64,000 nt of DNA from a bacterium (GTDB taxonomy: Bacteria; Bdellovibrionota_G; JALEGL01), in contig JALEGL010000012.1 in NCBI GenBank assembly GCA_022763185.1, positions 83,317 to 147,316 of the forward strand, written 5' to 3'. The position numbers and the translations under genes are program-made. The notes beneath the pieces are model-generated. The model had not been told where the DNA came from and searched no databases. It was given only the letters and a program-made list of their open reading frames with translations. Below are positions 1 through 8,380 of the stretch, one piece after another. Within the stretch, counting starts at the first letter, position 1; every line of letters starts with the position of its first letter.

Positions 1-507
1 GATAAAGCTGAAGGTGACTTAACGCAGTTTAGGTCATCAGTGGTGAATGAAAGTGTTTTGGGTCAGGCTATTGAAAAGCTTAAAATTAATGGTTTAATTA
101 AGTTGGGCTTGGGTGAAGAAAGGTCCGGTGGGCACAATAAACTTTCTATTTTGTCTGATGTTTTTGAGTCCTTGTTGGCTGCTTTATACCTTACACATGG
201 TATAGGCGCAGCTAAAGCTTTTGTTATAAATGGATTGGCAGAAGTACTCAATAATGTTGATAGTGTACAGTTCAACAAAGATTTTAAGACACAACTACAA
301 GAAAAAACACAAAAGTATTTTAAAATTTTGCCCATTTATAATACTCTAAAAAGCGCTGGTCCCGATCATGATAAAACGTTTACTATAAAAGTTCACATCA
401 AAGGTTATACATTTGATGGTCAAGGCAACAGTAAAAAACAAGCACAACAAGATGCAGCTCAAAAGGCTCTGCAGCAATTTGCAAGAATAAAGGATGGTCA
501 ATCGTGA
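1..507 (+). CDS. rnc: Ribonuclease III, C-terminal 168 residues (5' end outside window)
   Basis: Endonuclease that cuts double-stranded RNA in rRNA and mRNA maturation; cytoplasmic dimer. The frame is open from base 1 and begins inside the catalytic domain (EGDLTQFRSSVVNE, a typical RNase III stretch), so the true start lies upstream of the window. The downstream catalytic helix LSDVFESLLAALYL carries the metal-binding Glu of the family. The last ~70 residues form the double-stranded RNA-binding domain with a GQGNSKKQAQQDAAQKAL helix. The stop overlaps the GTG start of der by 4 nt (GTGA), so the two are translationally coupled. A later GTG at 40 is an internal codon, not the start. Identity is secure; only the N-terminus is missing. 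Confidence 0.95.
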   Translation, partial: DKAEGDLTQFRSSVVNESVLGQAIEKLKINGLIKLGLGEERSGGHNKLSILSDVFESLLAALYLTHGIGAAKAFVINGLAEVLNNVDSVQFNKDFKTQLQEKTQKYFKILPIYNTLKSAGPDHDKTFTIKVHIKGYTFDGQGNSKKQAQQDAAQKALQQFARIKDGQS

Positions 508-1892
508 AAGCATTTTCAATTGCTATTGTTGGACGCCCCAACGTGGGAAAGTCAACACTGTTTAATCGAATGATTAAATCTCGGCGCTCCATCGTTCATG
601 ACCAACCGGGCATTACACGTGATGTTATTATGGAAAACGTGCAACTCGCTGGATATAATATAGAGCTTATGGACACGGGGGGGTTAAGTTCATTTAGTAA
701 ACGTCCCAATGATACAATGTTGGCTAGAGTTTTTGATAAAGCCATACACTTTATCAAACAAAGTGATTTGGTCTTATTTGTGGTTGATGGGATTGTTGGT
801 TTAACAGAAGAAGATAGAGTTGTTGCTAAAGATTTACGCAAATTAAATATTCCAATCATGCTTGTGGTTAACAAAATTGACCCAGGAGCCATGTACAGGC
901 AAGAAAGTGATTTTTATGCCTTAGGTTTTAAAGATTACTTTCCCGTAGCTGCAGAACATAATTACGGCATATCCAATGTTATAGAAGAAATTGAAAGTCA
1001 ATTAAAACATATTCAGCATGATCAAGGCAAAGTCTCATCAGAAGATAAACCTTTAACTTCAATAAAAGTTGCCTTGTTGGGACGTCCCAATGTGGGAAAA
1101 TCAACTTTATTTAACCGTATGCTGGGTGAAGATCGATCGATTGTATCGGATGTTGCTGGAACGACGAGGGATAGCATCAACTCTGACTTTATTAAAAATG
1201 ATACACACTGGACTTTTGTGGATACCGCCGGCATCAGAAAAACATCCAAGATAAAAAAAGATAACATTGAGTTTTACTCAGTAACGCGGGCTAAAAAAGC
1301 GGTTGACGCCAGCGATGTTATCATCTTGATGCTCAATGCAGAGGATAATATTACGACTCAAGATCAAAAAATAGCGGCTTATATTATGGAACAGCGCAAA
1401 GCCTTATTAATTTTAGCCAATAAATGGGATGAGCAACCCAAAGGTGATAGCCCAAGAAAAGATTTTAGAGAAGAGTTGTATTACAGAGCACCTTTTTTAC
1501 GATTTGCAGAGGTTAAATTTATCTCTGCAAAAGAAGGTTTAGGCACAGGTAATTTATTGTCTGGGATCAAGTCACTTTATCATAAGCTAAACAGTGTATT
1601 TAGTGAAGAAGAGCTTAAAGATGCCTATAAAGCTATTATTGCCGCAAACCCTCCTAAAGGTCCTAAAGCGCATATTTTAGAATTTAGGCGCTTATCTTAT
1701 CGCCCCAATCCAGCACCAACATTTTTTATCCGTTGCAATAAACGCAGGTATGTTCCTGAAGCGTTAAAGAAATTTTGGAAGAACAGTCTGTATCATTTGT
1801 TTGATTTGCAAGGAATTCCCATTAAATTGGTGTTTCATGAACACATGTTAAAAAACCCTGAGGACTTTGAGGAGACTGAAGTTGAAGTTTAG
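504..1892 (+). CDS. der: GTPase Der (EngA), ribosome assembly
   Basis: Essential double GTPase that promotes 50S ribosomal subunit maturation. Two G domains are visible: P-loop GRPNVGKS at residues 10-17 and an identical GRPNVGKS near residue 193, each followed by DTGG/DTAG switch motifs and by NKID (first) and NKWD (second) guanine-specificity motifs. A C-terminal KH-like domain follows from about residue 350. Length 462 is normal for the family. The start is GTG, overlapping the rnc stop by 4 nt. About 80 nt downstream the next gene has its own sigma-54 promoter, so der probably ends this transcription unit, although no strong terminator hairpin is evident. Confidence 0.97.
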   Translation: MKAFSIAIVGRPNVGKSTLFNRMIKSRRSIVHDQPGITRDVIMENVQLAGYNIELMDTGGLSSFSKRPNDTMLARVFDKAIHFIKQSDLVLFVVDGIVGLTEEDRVVAKDLRKLNIPIMLVVNKIDPGAMYRQESDFYALGFKDYFPVAAEHNYGISNVIEEIESQLKHIQHDQGKVSSEDKPLTSIKVALLGRPNVGKSTLFNRMLGEDRSIVSDVAGTTRDSINSDFIKNDTHWTFVDTAGIRKTSKIKKDNIEFYSVTRAKKAVDASDVIILMLNAEDNITTQDQKIAAYIMEQRKALLILANKWDEQPKGDSPRKDFREELYYRAPFLRFAEVKFISAKEGLGTGNLLSGIKSLYHKLNSVFSEEELKDAYKAIIAANPPKGPKAHILEFRRLSYRPNPAPTFFIRCNKRRYVPEALKKFWKNSLYHLFDLQGIPIKLVFHEHMLKNPEDFEETEVEV

Positions 1893-1973
1893 TTTTGCGG
1901 CTAAAGACTGACAATGCTGATAGTTTGCACAAGAGATTAGTATAAAAAATAAAGTAAAATCAGTGCCTTATGT

Positions 1974-1990
1974 TGGCATTATCTTTGCTT
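1974..1990 (+). promoter_or_regulatory. Sigma-54 (-24/-12) promoter, near-leaderless
   Basis: TGGCAT-N5-TTGCTT matches the sigma-54 consensus TGGCAC-N5-TTGCW, with the GG and GC in correct register. The -12 C is at 1988, which predicts transcription starting near 2000, only 2 nt before the ATG at 2002. The same 13-nt distance from GC to ATG recurs at three other genes in this window. Confidence 0.8.
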
Positions 1991-2001
1991 TTTAATAGAC
2001 T

Positions 2002-2589
2002 ATGATCAATCAACGCAAAACACGACTTAAATTTTATACCATCATGATGCTTGCAGTAATTAGTTTATTTTTACATGGTTGTGGTCGCCCTTTGACTTAT
2101 GATGGACAAAGCTTTTTGACCGATCCAGATGGAGATCAGGTTGATTCAATTTATGATAACTGTCCAAACGTATATAATCCAACACAAATAGATTCTGATA
2201 ATAATGGTCTAGGGGATGCGTGTGAGGATGTAAGTTCAAGCAATGAAAGTCCCTCACTTTATTCTATGGAACTATTAAATGTAGATGGCACAAGCTGCAG
2301 TAGAAAGATTGTTTGGGAAGATAAATCGATGGATGAAGTTCAGGTGCAAATTATCAAAAAATATAAACGTGTATCTTTTGATCCTATAGACCAGCGTCCA
2401 GATATTACCGAATATGAAGATAGTCTTGATGTCCCCATTGTTTATGCCGGTAATTTAGGTGTGATAGAGTACGATGATCTTGATTTAGAAAGTTGGATGA
2501 AGGCTTTAAGATATCAAATCAAAGTTACTCTTGCCGACGGTAATGTGCTGTTGTCTAATGAAATGAATGAAAGCTTTGCTTGTGAGTAA
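2002..2589 (+). CDS. Lipoprotein with thrombospondin type-3 calcium repeat (copy A)
   Basis: Predicted envelope lipoprotein of unknown function. Signal peptide with lipobox LHGC (Cys27). Directly after it comes a thrombospondin type-3-like calcium-binding repeat: DPDGDQVDSIYDNCPNVYNP followed by DSDNNGLGDACE, where alternating Asp residues and two Cys are characteristic. The remaining ~120 residues contain no family I recognise; a motif SCSRKIVWED is shared with the next gene. It is a tandem paralog of the gene at 2849, also 196 residues and with the same order of parts. No Shine-Dalgarno precedes the ATG; instead a sigma-54 promoter places the transcript start about 2 nt upstream. The in-frame ATGs at codons 15-16 would remove the basic n-region of the signal peptide, so the first ATG is preferred. 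Confidence 0.8.
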   Translation: MINQRKTRLKFYTIMMLAVISLFLHGCGRPLTYDGQSFLTDPDGDQVDSIYDNCPNVYNPTQIDSDNNGLGDACEDVSSSNESPSLYSMELLNVDGTSCSRKIVWEDKSMDEVQVQIIKKYKRVSFDPIDQRPDITEYEDSLDVPIVYAGNLGVIEYDDLDLESWMKALRYQIKVTLADGNVLLSNEMNESFACE

Positions 2590-2820
2590 GTTGATTAAAG
2601 CAAAAGACCTTTAAGTTGATCTAACACCATTCTTCACTTGGCTTAGCGTTAACCTTTAGAGTTAAATATATTTTGTGTGCTGTATTGACTTGGCCTCTAT
2701 TTTATAATCATCAAATAAACCAATCATCATCAATGAGACAATGAATATACATAAGCCGAAAAGCTGCACAGTTTTTTTTAAAATAAATTAAATAAAATCA
2801 ATGGCTTGAGTTGATTTTTT
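2590..2820. other. Intergenic spacer between tandem paralogs
   Basis: About 230 nt without a credible ORF. It ends at the sigma-54 promoter of the second lipoprotein. No clear terminator hairpin and no full copy of the TGCANNNNTTKCATAG dyad are visible; a TGCA followed by a T-run near 2774 is at best a half-site. Confidence 0.5.
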
Positions 2821-2837
2821 TGGCATTCGTGTTGCAA
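2821..2837 (+). promoter_or_regulatory. Sigma-54 (-24/-12) promoter, near-leaderless
   Basis: TGGCAT-TCGTG-TTGCAA, an almost perfect sigma-54 core with 5-nt spacing. The -12 C is at 2835, so transcription should start near 2847, 2 nt before the ATG at 2849. This repeats exactly the geometry found at 1974. Confidence 0.85.
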
Positions 2838-2848
2838 TATAAATCTGT

Positions 2849-3439
2849 ATGATCAATAAATTAATATATAGATACCGTGTTTTAGGACTTATAGCTTTTA
2901 GTATTACACTGTTGGCTATACAAAATTGTGCTCGTCCACTTACCTATGAAGGGCAGAGCTATTTAACCGATCCAGATGGAGATGGTGTCGATTCAATTTA
3001 TGATAATTGTCCCAATGTGTATAATCCTGCGCCACAAATAGATTCAGATGGCAACGGAATAGGGGACGCCTGTGATATAGCGCCAGTAGATCTAGGTACA
3101 GCTTTTGCTAATGCAGTCTTGGTTTCTGCTGATATTGATTCAGGAAGTTGTCAAAGGCGGATTGTTTGGGAAGACTTATCCAACAATGAAAGCAAATTTG
3201 AAATTTGGATAAGGTACGAACAGTTTGAGTGGGATCAAAATGACGAGCCTAGTATGGTAGAATACGAATACGATATCGATAGCATTTATATTAGTGATCC
3301 CAGCACTGCTGAGCAAAGAAGCTATATTGATGATACACCTCACAGTCAAATGGAAGGTGTTTATTATAAAATAATCACAAGCTATGATGATGGGTCAAAA
3401 AAAGAAACCAATTGGCTTTATTCATATGATGGATGTTGA
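2849..3439 (+). CDS. Lipoprotein with thrombospondin type-3 calcium repeat (copy B)
   Basis: Tandem paralog of the gene at 2002. Signal peptide of about 26 residues, then Cys27 in IQNC, an atypical lipobox with Asn at -1. Then RPLTYEGQSYLTDPDGDG and DSDGNGIGDACD, the thrombospondin type-3 calcium-binding repeat, nearly identical to copy A. The C-terminal ~120 residues diverge more, but keep a SCQRRIVWEDLS motif and an acidic, Tyr-rich middle. Function unknown; probably a surface or periplasmic lipoprotein that needs calcium to fold. There is no alternative Met and no Shine-Dalgarno; the sigma-54 promoter predicts a 2-nt leader. The high identity around the repeat, with conserved promoter position, indicates that the gene was duplicated together with its promoter. 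Confidence 0.8.
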   Translation: MINKLIYRYRVLGLIAFSITLLAIQNCARPLTYEGQSYLTDPDGDGVDSIYDNCPNVYNPAPQIDSDGNGIGDACDIAPVDLGTAFANAVLVSADIDSGSCQRRIVWEDLSNNESKFEIWIRYEQFEWDQNDEPSMVEYEYDIDSIYISDPSTAEQRSYIDDTPHSQMEGVYYKIITSYDDGSKKETNWLYSYDGC

Positions 3440-3463
3440 ACCTCGACCTTAGAGTAAATGTGA

Positions 3464-3495
3464 AAAAACATATAGAATGCCACTTTTATGTTTTT
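3464..3495. terminator. Possible AT-rich bidirectional hairpin
   Basis: AAAAACATA (3464-3472) pairs with TATGTTTTT (3487-3495), giving a T-rich right arm between convergent genes. The stem is almost all A-T, so it is weak. A second inverted repeat, AGAATGCCA (3474-3482) with TGGCATTCT (3538-3546), overlaps the same region. Confidence 0.3.
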
Positions 3496-3560
3496 CCTAA
3501 GCTAGTTTTTTGGTGGCTTGAGGTCAAATAAATAAACTGGCATTCTTTATTTCTTTAATT

Positions 3561-4565
3561 TTAGTCCGCTGATAGGTTTAAAACATAATTGCATAACTCT
3601 GCTAAGCGGTTAGAGTAGCCCCACTCATTGTCATACCAAGCGACAACTCTTATTAAGTTATCCTGACTGTGAGTTAATTCTTGATCAATAATGCTTGACT
3701 GTGGTGTTCCTATGATATCTGAAGAAACTATTGGATCTTTAGATATGCTCATACAGCTAGGATATTGTTGTGAGTAGTGCTCAAGAGCCTGATTGATTAA
3801 ATCGTTGGTCACTGGCTTTTCAACAACAGCATGAAAGTCGACCAATGAGCCATTGGCTACAGGTACACGAATAGCTGCGCCATCAATTTTCCCTTTTAGT
3901 TCAGGTAAAACTTGTGCCACAGCGCTGGCTGCACCCGTGGTTGTGGGGATAATGTTTTGAGCTGCGGCTCGGGCTCTTCGTAAGTCTTTATGCGCAACAT
4001 CCAGTACATTCTGATCATTGGTATAAGCATGAACTGTAGTCATATATGATGTTTGTATAGTAAAGTTTTCATGAATGGCTTTTGCAACATGCGCTAAACA
4101 ATTGGTTGTACACGAGGCATTGGAGATGAATATATCATCATTTTGTAATAGGTGATCATTGATTCCCATAACAATCATTTTATCCCATGTGTCTTTTGGA
4201 GGGGCGCTTAAAATAACTTTTTTAGCACCTGCATCTATGTGAGCTTTTGCAGACTCCCTTGTTCTAAAGATTCCTGTACATTCTAGCACACAGTCTACTT
4301 GTAAAGATTTCCATGGTAGTTGAGCAGGGTTTCGCTCCTCAAGGAGTTGAATGCTTTGACCCTGAGTATGAAGTATATTATCTTTTAATCTAAGGTCTTC
4401 TTTGTATGTACCCATGATACTGTCATATTTCATCAGGTGCAAAAGCGTTTCATTTGGTGCTAAATCGTTAATAGCAACAATTTCTATATCCGGGAACTTC
4501 TGTAAAAGAATACGGGTTAACGCTCTACCAATTCTTCCAAAACCATTGATGGCAACTTTTTTCAT
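3561..4565 (-). CDS. gap: Glyceraldehyde-3-phosphate dehydrogenase
   Basis: NAD-dependent glycolytic/gluconeogenic enzyme that converts glyceraldehyde-3-phosphate to 1,3-bisphosphoglycerate; cytosolic tetramer. Rossmann start KKVAINGFGRIGRALTR, active-site SNASCTTNCLAH with the nucleophilic Cys, and the C-terminal WYDNEWGYSNR signature. Length 334 from the ATG at 4565 is typical. A GTG six codons upstream (4583) is in frame, but the family normally begins directly at KVAINGFGRIGR. A GAGGTG lies about 15 nt before the ATG, a long spacing. The gene stands alone: no pgk or tpi beside it. It is divergent from ctaB. Confidence 0.96.
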   Translation of the reverse strand: MKKVAINGFGRIGRALTRILLQKFPDIEIVAINDLAPNETLLHLMKYDSIMGTYKEDLRLKDNILHTQGQSIQLLEERNPAQLPWKSLQVDCVLECTGIFRTRESAKAHIDAGAKKVILSAPPKDTWDKMIVMGINDHLLQNDDIFISNASCTTNCLAHVAKAIHENFTIQTSYMTTVHAYTNDQNVLDVAHKDLRRARAAAQNIIPTTTGAASAVAQVLPELKGKIDGAAIRVPVANGSLVDFHAVVEKPVTNDLINQALEHYSQQYPSCMSISKDPIVSSDIIGTPQSSIIDQELTHSQDNLIRVVAWYDNEWGYSNRLAELCNYVLNLSAD

Positions 4566-4662
4566 AAAACTTGTATAACGCACCTCAGAGCGAAAAGCAA
4601 AACTCTATAAAGTAAATGATTAGTTGAGTTTTTATGCTTTGAAGACTATTAAGGGAGAGTCT

Positions 4663-5523
4663 ATGAGGCAGGGTATAAAATTAATACACGATTTGATGAA
4701 GCCAAGAATAGCTCTGATGGTGGCATTAACCACTGCTTTGGGATATTTTTTGACAGGTCGTGAGTTTTTAACACTTACCATGTTCGTTACAGTTTTGGCT
4801 GCGGCGATAGCATCCAGCAGTGCCAGCATTTTTAATCAAATTCTTGAAAAAGACACAGATGGTCTTATGGATAGAACGCGTCTTCGCCCTTTGGTACAAA
4901 ATCAAATCAATATTTACCTTGGTTGGTTTATAGCGTTTATTTTAGCAGTCGTTAGCGGAGGATTGTTATGGTTTTTTGTTAATCCTATCAGCATGTGGAT
5001 AACCTTAAGTACAATCATTCTCTATGCCTGGGTCTATACGCCACTAAAAAGAAAAACACATTTATCGACATTGATCGGCGCTATACCGGGTGCTTTCCCT
5101 CCTGTTATTGGTTGGGTGGCGGCTAATGGTCAATTAGATACAGGAGCCTTCATTGTTTTTGCTATTTTATTTTTATGGCAAATGCCACATTTTATTGCGA
5201 TTGCCTGGATTTATGCAGAAGATTATCAAAAAGCAGGCTTCCCTATTGTAACCAGTCTAGACCCACAAAGAAACTTTACAGCTTTACAAGCGGTTTTGTA
5301 CGCTGCAGCTTTGGTTCCTGTATCTCTGATGACAACTTTGTTTAAGTTGACGGGCAAAATCTACTTTTTTGGTACGCTACTGCTTGGGGCATATTTCTTC
5401 TATGAATGCATCATGTTGCATCAGAGGAAAACAAAACAACAAGCTAAAAAAGTTTTGCTGGCTTCTGTTGTTTATTTGCCAATCTTATTTTTATTGATCA
5501 TAGTGGATGCCATATTTTCATGA
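4663..5523 (+). CDS. ctaB: Protoheme IX farnesyltransferase (heme O synthase)
   Basis: UbiA-family membrane prenyltransferase that adds a farnesyl group to heme B to make heme O for heme-copper oxidases. The first prenyl-diphosphate site is visible as NQILEKDTDGLMDRTRLRP (Asp-rich, DRTxxRP), and the second region as YAEDYQKAGFPI. There are about eight or nine hydrophobic segments. I chose the ATG at 4663 because AAGGGAGAG precedes it; an in-frame TTG at 4624 gives 13 extra residues with no family support. The stop overlaps the start of the following ABC ATPase gene by 4 nt, so these form an operon. No cytochrome oxidase subunit gene is in the window. Confidence 0.95.
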   Translation: MRQGIKLIHDLMKPRIALMVALTTALGYFLTGREFLTLTMFVTVLAAAIASSSASIFNQILEKDTDGLMDRTRLRPLVQNQINIYLGWFIAFILAVVSGGLLWFFVNPISMWITLSTIILYAWVYTPLKRKTHLSTLIGAIPGAFPPVIGWVAANGQLDTGAFIVFAILFLWQMPHFIAIAWIYAEDYQKAGFPIVTSLDPQRNFTALQAVLYAAALVPVSLMTTLFKLTGKIYFFGTLLLGAYFFYECIMLHQRKTKQQAKKVLLASVVYLPILFLLIIVDAIFS

Positions 5524-6428
5524 GTTATATAGAGTTAAGTAACATTAGTTTAAATTATAAAGATTTTTTTGCACTTCAAGATATTCATTTATCTTTGAAA
5601 GCAGGAGAATATACCTTATTTTTAGGCCCAAACGGCAGCGGTAAAAGTTCATTGTTTTCAATTATGACCAGTAGTAGACCTGCTTCTATGGGGCAAATAA
5701 AGTACCAAGAAGCCTTACTGTCTTCAAAAAACTTACATGATTATAGAAGCAATATTGGTGTGTGTTTCCAATCTCCAAGTCTAGACCCGCTTTTAACGGT
5801 AGAAGAAAACCTGGTTTGTCATGGGCGTTTATTTAATTTAAACAAACGTACAATGCAAAAAAAAATCAGTGAACTTGTTGATTATTTCCAATTGGAAGCT
5901 AAAGTTGATCAGCCCGTTTCAACTTTATCAGGTGGAATGCAAAGAAAAGTGGAACTGATTAAAGCCTTGTTACCCAATGTTGAATATTTATTCTTAGATG
6001 AACCTTCAACAGGTCTTGATCCATCAGCAAGACGAGATTTGTGGAGTTTTTTAAAAAAAATTAAACAAAAGGGTATTGGTATTTGCATGACCTCACATAT
6101 TATTGAAGATATAGATGCAGTGGACCAGTGTTATTTTTTAAAAGATGGAAAAATATTTTTAAATGGTAAACCTATAGATTTAATTAAAAAAATGGGTTCC
6201 CAGCTTTTAGATATAAAAACATACAAGCTCAATGAAACACTACAAGTATTAAAAGAAACCTTTGTAAATGATCAAGTTTATGCGCATGATCAATCAATTT
6301 ATATTTTAAACCAAAGTCATCAAGCCTTACAAAAAATTAATCAAATGAATTTAGCAGATATTCAATCTATATCATTAAGAGCAACGCAATTGATGGATGT
6401 GTACCATCATACCTTAAGGGATCAATAA
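5520..6428 (+). CDS. ABC transporter ATP-binding protein (ABC-2 exporter type)
   Basis: ATPase subunit of an exporter that pairs with the permease encoded immediately downstream. Walker A GPNGSGKS (~residue 38), Q-loop at CFQSPSLDP, signature LSGGMQRK, Walker B YLFLDEPSTGLDP, and the H-loop in MTSHIIED. The ~70 residues after the nucleotide-binding domain are a poorly conserved C-terminal extension common in DrrA/NatA-like ATPases. It overlaps the ctaB stop by 4 nt and abuts the permease start. Linkage with ctaB suggests a role around oxidase assembly or copper/heme handling, but the substrate cannot be read from sequence. Confidence 0.9.
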   Translation: MSYIELSNISLNYKDFFALQDIHLSLKAGEYTLFLGPNGSGKSSLFSIMTSSRPASMGQIKYQEALLSSKNLHDYRSNIGVCFQSPSLDPLLTVEENLVCHGRLFNLNKRTMQKKISELVDYFQLEAKVDQPVSTLSGGMQRKVELIKALLPNVEYLFLDEPSTGLDPSARRDLWSFLKKIKQKGIGICMTSHIIEDIDAVDQCYFLKDGKIFLNGKPIDLIKKMGSQLLDIKTYKLNETLQVLKETFVNDQVYAHDQSIYILNQSHQALQKINQMNLADIQSISLRATQLMDVYHHTLRDQ

Positions 6429-7181
6429 ATGTTGGCACTATTAAATAGAGAATTTATTCGCTTATCCAGACAAAAAGGGCGCTTGTTTGGAGCCTTTTTA
6501 ACGCCTTTGATGATTTGGCTTTTTTTAGGTTTGGGCTTTCAAGATTCTTTTGTTTTAAATAGTAATAAGGAGATAAATTACTTTGAGTATTTTTTCCCTG
6601 GTATGGTTTTGATGACACTGATGTTCAGCGCTATATTTTCTATGATATCATTTATTGAAGATAGAAACTCTGGTTTTTTACAAAGCGTTTGGGTGTCACC
6701 TGTAAGTGGTCTGAGCATGGTGATGGCCAAAGTTTTAAGCTGTAGTCTTTTTGCTTTGGGACAAAGTTTAATCCTTTTAGTGTGTGCGTACATTTTTAAA
6801 TTAAGTTTTGGATTTTCAAATTTTTTACAGATCAGTTTGATTTTGTTTTTATCCGCGGTGCTCATGAGTAGTATTGGCTTTTTATTGGCATGGTATAGCG
6901 AGAGTACGCAAACCTTTCATGTGTGGATGAATATCGTTTTGATGCCGATGTGGTTATTTTCAGGGGCCTTGTTCAGCTTTGAGTCTGTTCCAACATGGAT
7001 GAATCTATTGTATAAACTTAATCCATTAACATATAGCCTTGCAGCCATGCGTTGGTCAATGAGCAGTGAACAATTAAATATGAATATTCCTAGTTTTGGT
7101 CTCTCAAATATCATTGTCACAATATTGACAGTGGTCTTTGTTTCTGTAGGTGTTTTTGTTTTAAATCAGAAGCGAAATTAG
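6429..7181 (+). CDS. ABC-2 type transporter permease
   Basis: Membrane subunit of the exporter whose ATPase is encoded at 5520. 250 residues with about six hydrophobic segments; the family-typical run near residues 55-95 (YFFPGMVLMTLMFSAIF, then IEDRNSGFLQSVWVSP) matches the ABC-2 permease core, and LFSFESVPTWMNLLYKLNPLTY is the characteristic stretch before the last membrane segment. It starts on the base after the ATPase stop, so translation is coupled. Last gene of the ctaB operon. Substrate unknown. Confidence 0.88.
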   Translation: MLALLNREFIRLSRQKGRLFGAFLTPLMIWLFLGLGFQDSFVLNSNKEINYFEYFFPGMVLMTLMFSAIFSMISFIEDRNSGFLQSVWVSPVSGLSMVMAKVLSCSLFALGQSLILLVCAYIFKLSFGFSNFLQISLILFLSAVLMSSIGFLLAWYSESTQTFHVWMNIVLMPMWLFSGALFSFESVPTWMNLLYKLNPLTYSLAAMRWSMSSEQLNMNIPSFGLSNIIVTILTVVFVSVGVFVLNQKRN

Positions 7182-7396
7182 ACAAAGTTATTATTTGTTG
7201 CATGATTGAGATCTTAAAAAGAACTTTAATCAACAAAAATATTTTTTACACAAAAAGTTTTATTGCCAAGAATTGCTTTTTATGAAGTTCAGCTGCCATA
7301 AAATTTTTTCTAACTCAAGTTATAAAAAAAACTGAATTTTTAAAACATGGATTAATTTTTTCAATTGAGATTTTGTCTTCTTCAGGAGGATGAAAT

Positions 7397-7888
7397 ATGA
7401 AAAAAATTTCAAAACAATTAAGTATAGTATTGATGTTAACTTTTTTACTGGGGTATTGGAAAGAGGTTCAAGCACAGAAAACATATTATGTTCAACAAGA
7501 ATTAGAAGAAAAATTTTCTGAAAATTGGAACGATATTGAAAGGGTTGTTTTTTCTAAACATAGAGATGATGGCCATTTAGTCATTGCTATGCATGCGATA
7601 GGATGTAAAGATTGCAATGGGCAGTCACCTCAAATCGATATCGATTTTAAAAGAAAGTATAATAAAGATTATCTTTTTGCTTATCAGTTTGATTGTCATC
7701 AAGTTATTTTAGAAGATGCAAGAGCAATATTTAAAAATTTTAAATCTGATGTTAGAAAGGTAAATTCTTTAGATAAGAATGTTGACTTGGTTGAAAACAT
7801 ACCAATGGAACATCGTTATATTTTTTATCATCTTGTTGAAACTGCAGATGAGCTGATAAAAATATGTAGTTATCCACAAGAATTATAA
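7397..7888 (+). CDS. Small secreted protein of unknown function
   Basis: 163 residues; I do not recognise a family. N-terminal signal peptide (MKKISKQLSIVLMLTFLLG..., probable cleavage after VQA near residue 26). The mature part is charged, with a CKDC pair (about residues 75-78) and two further Cys that could form disulfides; the motif is not followed by His, so it is not a c-type heme site. A strong Shine-Dalgarno AGGAGG sits before the ATG. It is a single-gene unit, ended by the hairpin at 7906. The 215-nt upstream region (7182-7396) is very AT-rich and shows no sigma-54 element. Confidence 0.7.
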   Translation: MKKISKQLSIVLMLTFLLGYWKEVQAQKTYYVQQELEEKFSENWNDIERVVFSKHRDDGHLVIAMHAIGCKDCNGQSPQIDIDFKRKYNKDYLFAYQFDCHQVILEDARAIFKNFKSDVRKVNSLDKNVDLVENIPMEHRYIFYHLVETADELIKICSYPQEL

Positions 7889-7905
7889 TTAAGTATAAAA
7901 AATAA

Positions 7906-7937
7906 AAAAGGGATATGCAAATATACATATCCCTTTT
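7906..7937. terminator. Intrinsic terminator, probably bidirectional
   Basis: A perfect 12-bp stem AAAAGGGATATG / CATATCCCTTTT around an 8-nt loop. T-runs on both strands fit termination of the gene at 7397 on plus and the lipoprotein operon ending at 7956 on minus. Confidence 0.85.
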
Positions 7938-7955
7938 AACTTAAAGTCAGATCAA

Positions 7956-8363
7956 TTAGTTGTCTAAAGCCCCATCCGTGATCCAAGATAGTAGATTTTG
8001 AGAAAGACTGCTAGGCAGTGATGAACCACTATGACTGCCACTGTTAGGATAAGTTAAGATGTAGCTGTTAGAGGGTGTAATTAAATCGACTCTTGATGTT
8101 GATTGTCCATCAATGTCCCCAGTGATAGAAGTGTAAACATCAACGCGTAAATTGTTTTCTGCTAAACTACTCCCATGGCAGAGTGTGCAGCCAGCTGATT
8201 GAAATTGTGGGACCAAATCACTACTAAAGCTTATGGATGTATTCACTGGATTGTTGTCTGGAAACTGATCTGGATCTAAATTGGTGATGTCTACTTCACC
8301 ACATGAAAAAATCATCAAACTTATTGTCAGAAGAAAAGTTAAAAATAGAAAATTTTTTTGCAT
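7956..8363 (-). CDS. CxxCH (c-type heme motif) lipoprotein, paralog of the gene at 26652
   Basis: 135-residue predicted lipoprotein with lipobox IFSC (Cys21). The mature part begins EVDITNLDPDQFP and then holds one AGCTLCHG motif, i.e. CxxCH for covalent heme c, followed by a segment ending LTYPNSGSH and LLSWITDGA. Planctomycete-type cytochrome-like domains have the same arrangement: CxxCH early and a short 'W..GA' end. It is clearly related to the lipoprotein at 26652 (VVDVSQLDPQNYP, CTNCH, LTYPNG, ILAWIQSGA). Last gene of the operon 10524-7956, with RBS GAGGAAG. Whether heme is really attached cannot be told; no cytochrome c maturation genes are in view. Confidence 0.72.
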   Translation of the reverse strand: MQKNFLFLTFLLTISLMIFSCGEVDITNLDPDQFPDNNPVNTSISFSSDLVPQFQSAGCTLCHGSSLAENNLRVDVYTSITGDIDGQSTSRVDLITPSNSYILTYPNSGSHSGSSLPSSLSQNLLSWITDGALDN

Positions 8364-8380
8364 ATCAGCTTCCTCGTTAC

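Noticed and set aside
4566-4583. GTG start for gap at 4583
   Set aside because: The extra six residues have no family counterpart; the enzyme normally starts at KVAINGFGRIGR.
4624-4662. TTG start for ctaB
   Set aside because: No RBS, and residues 1-13 do not match heme O synthases; ATG 4663 has AAGGGAGAG.
7275-7290. Sigma-54-like TTGCCAAGAATTGC upstream of 7397
   Set aside because: The GG/GC register is wrong; the pattern fails the 5-nt spacing test.
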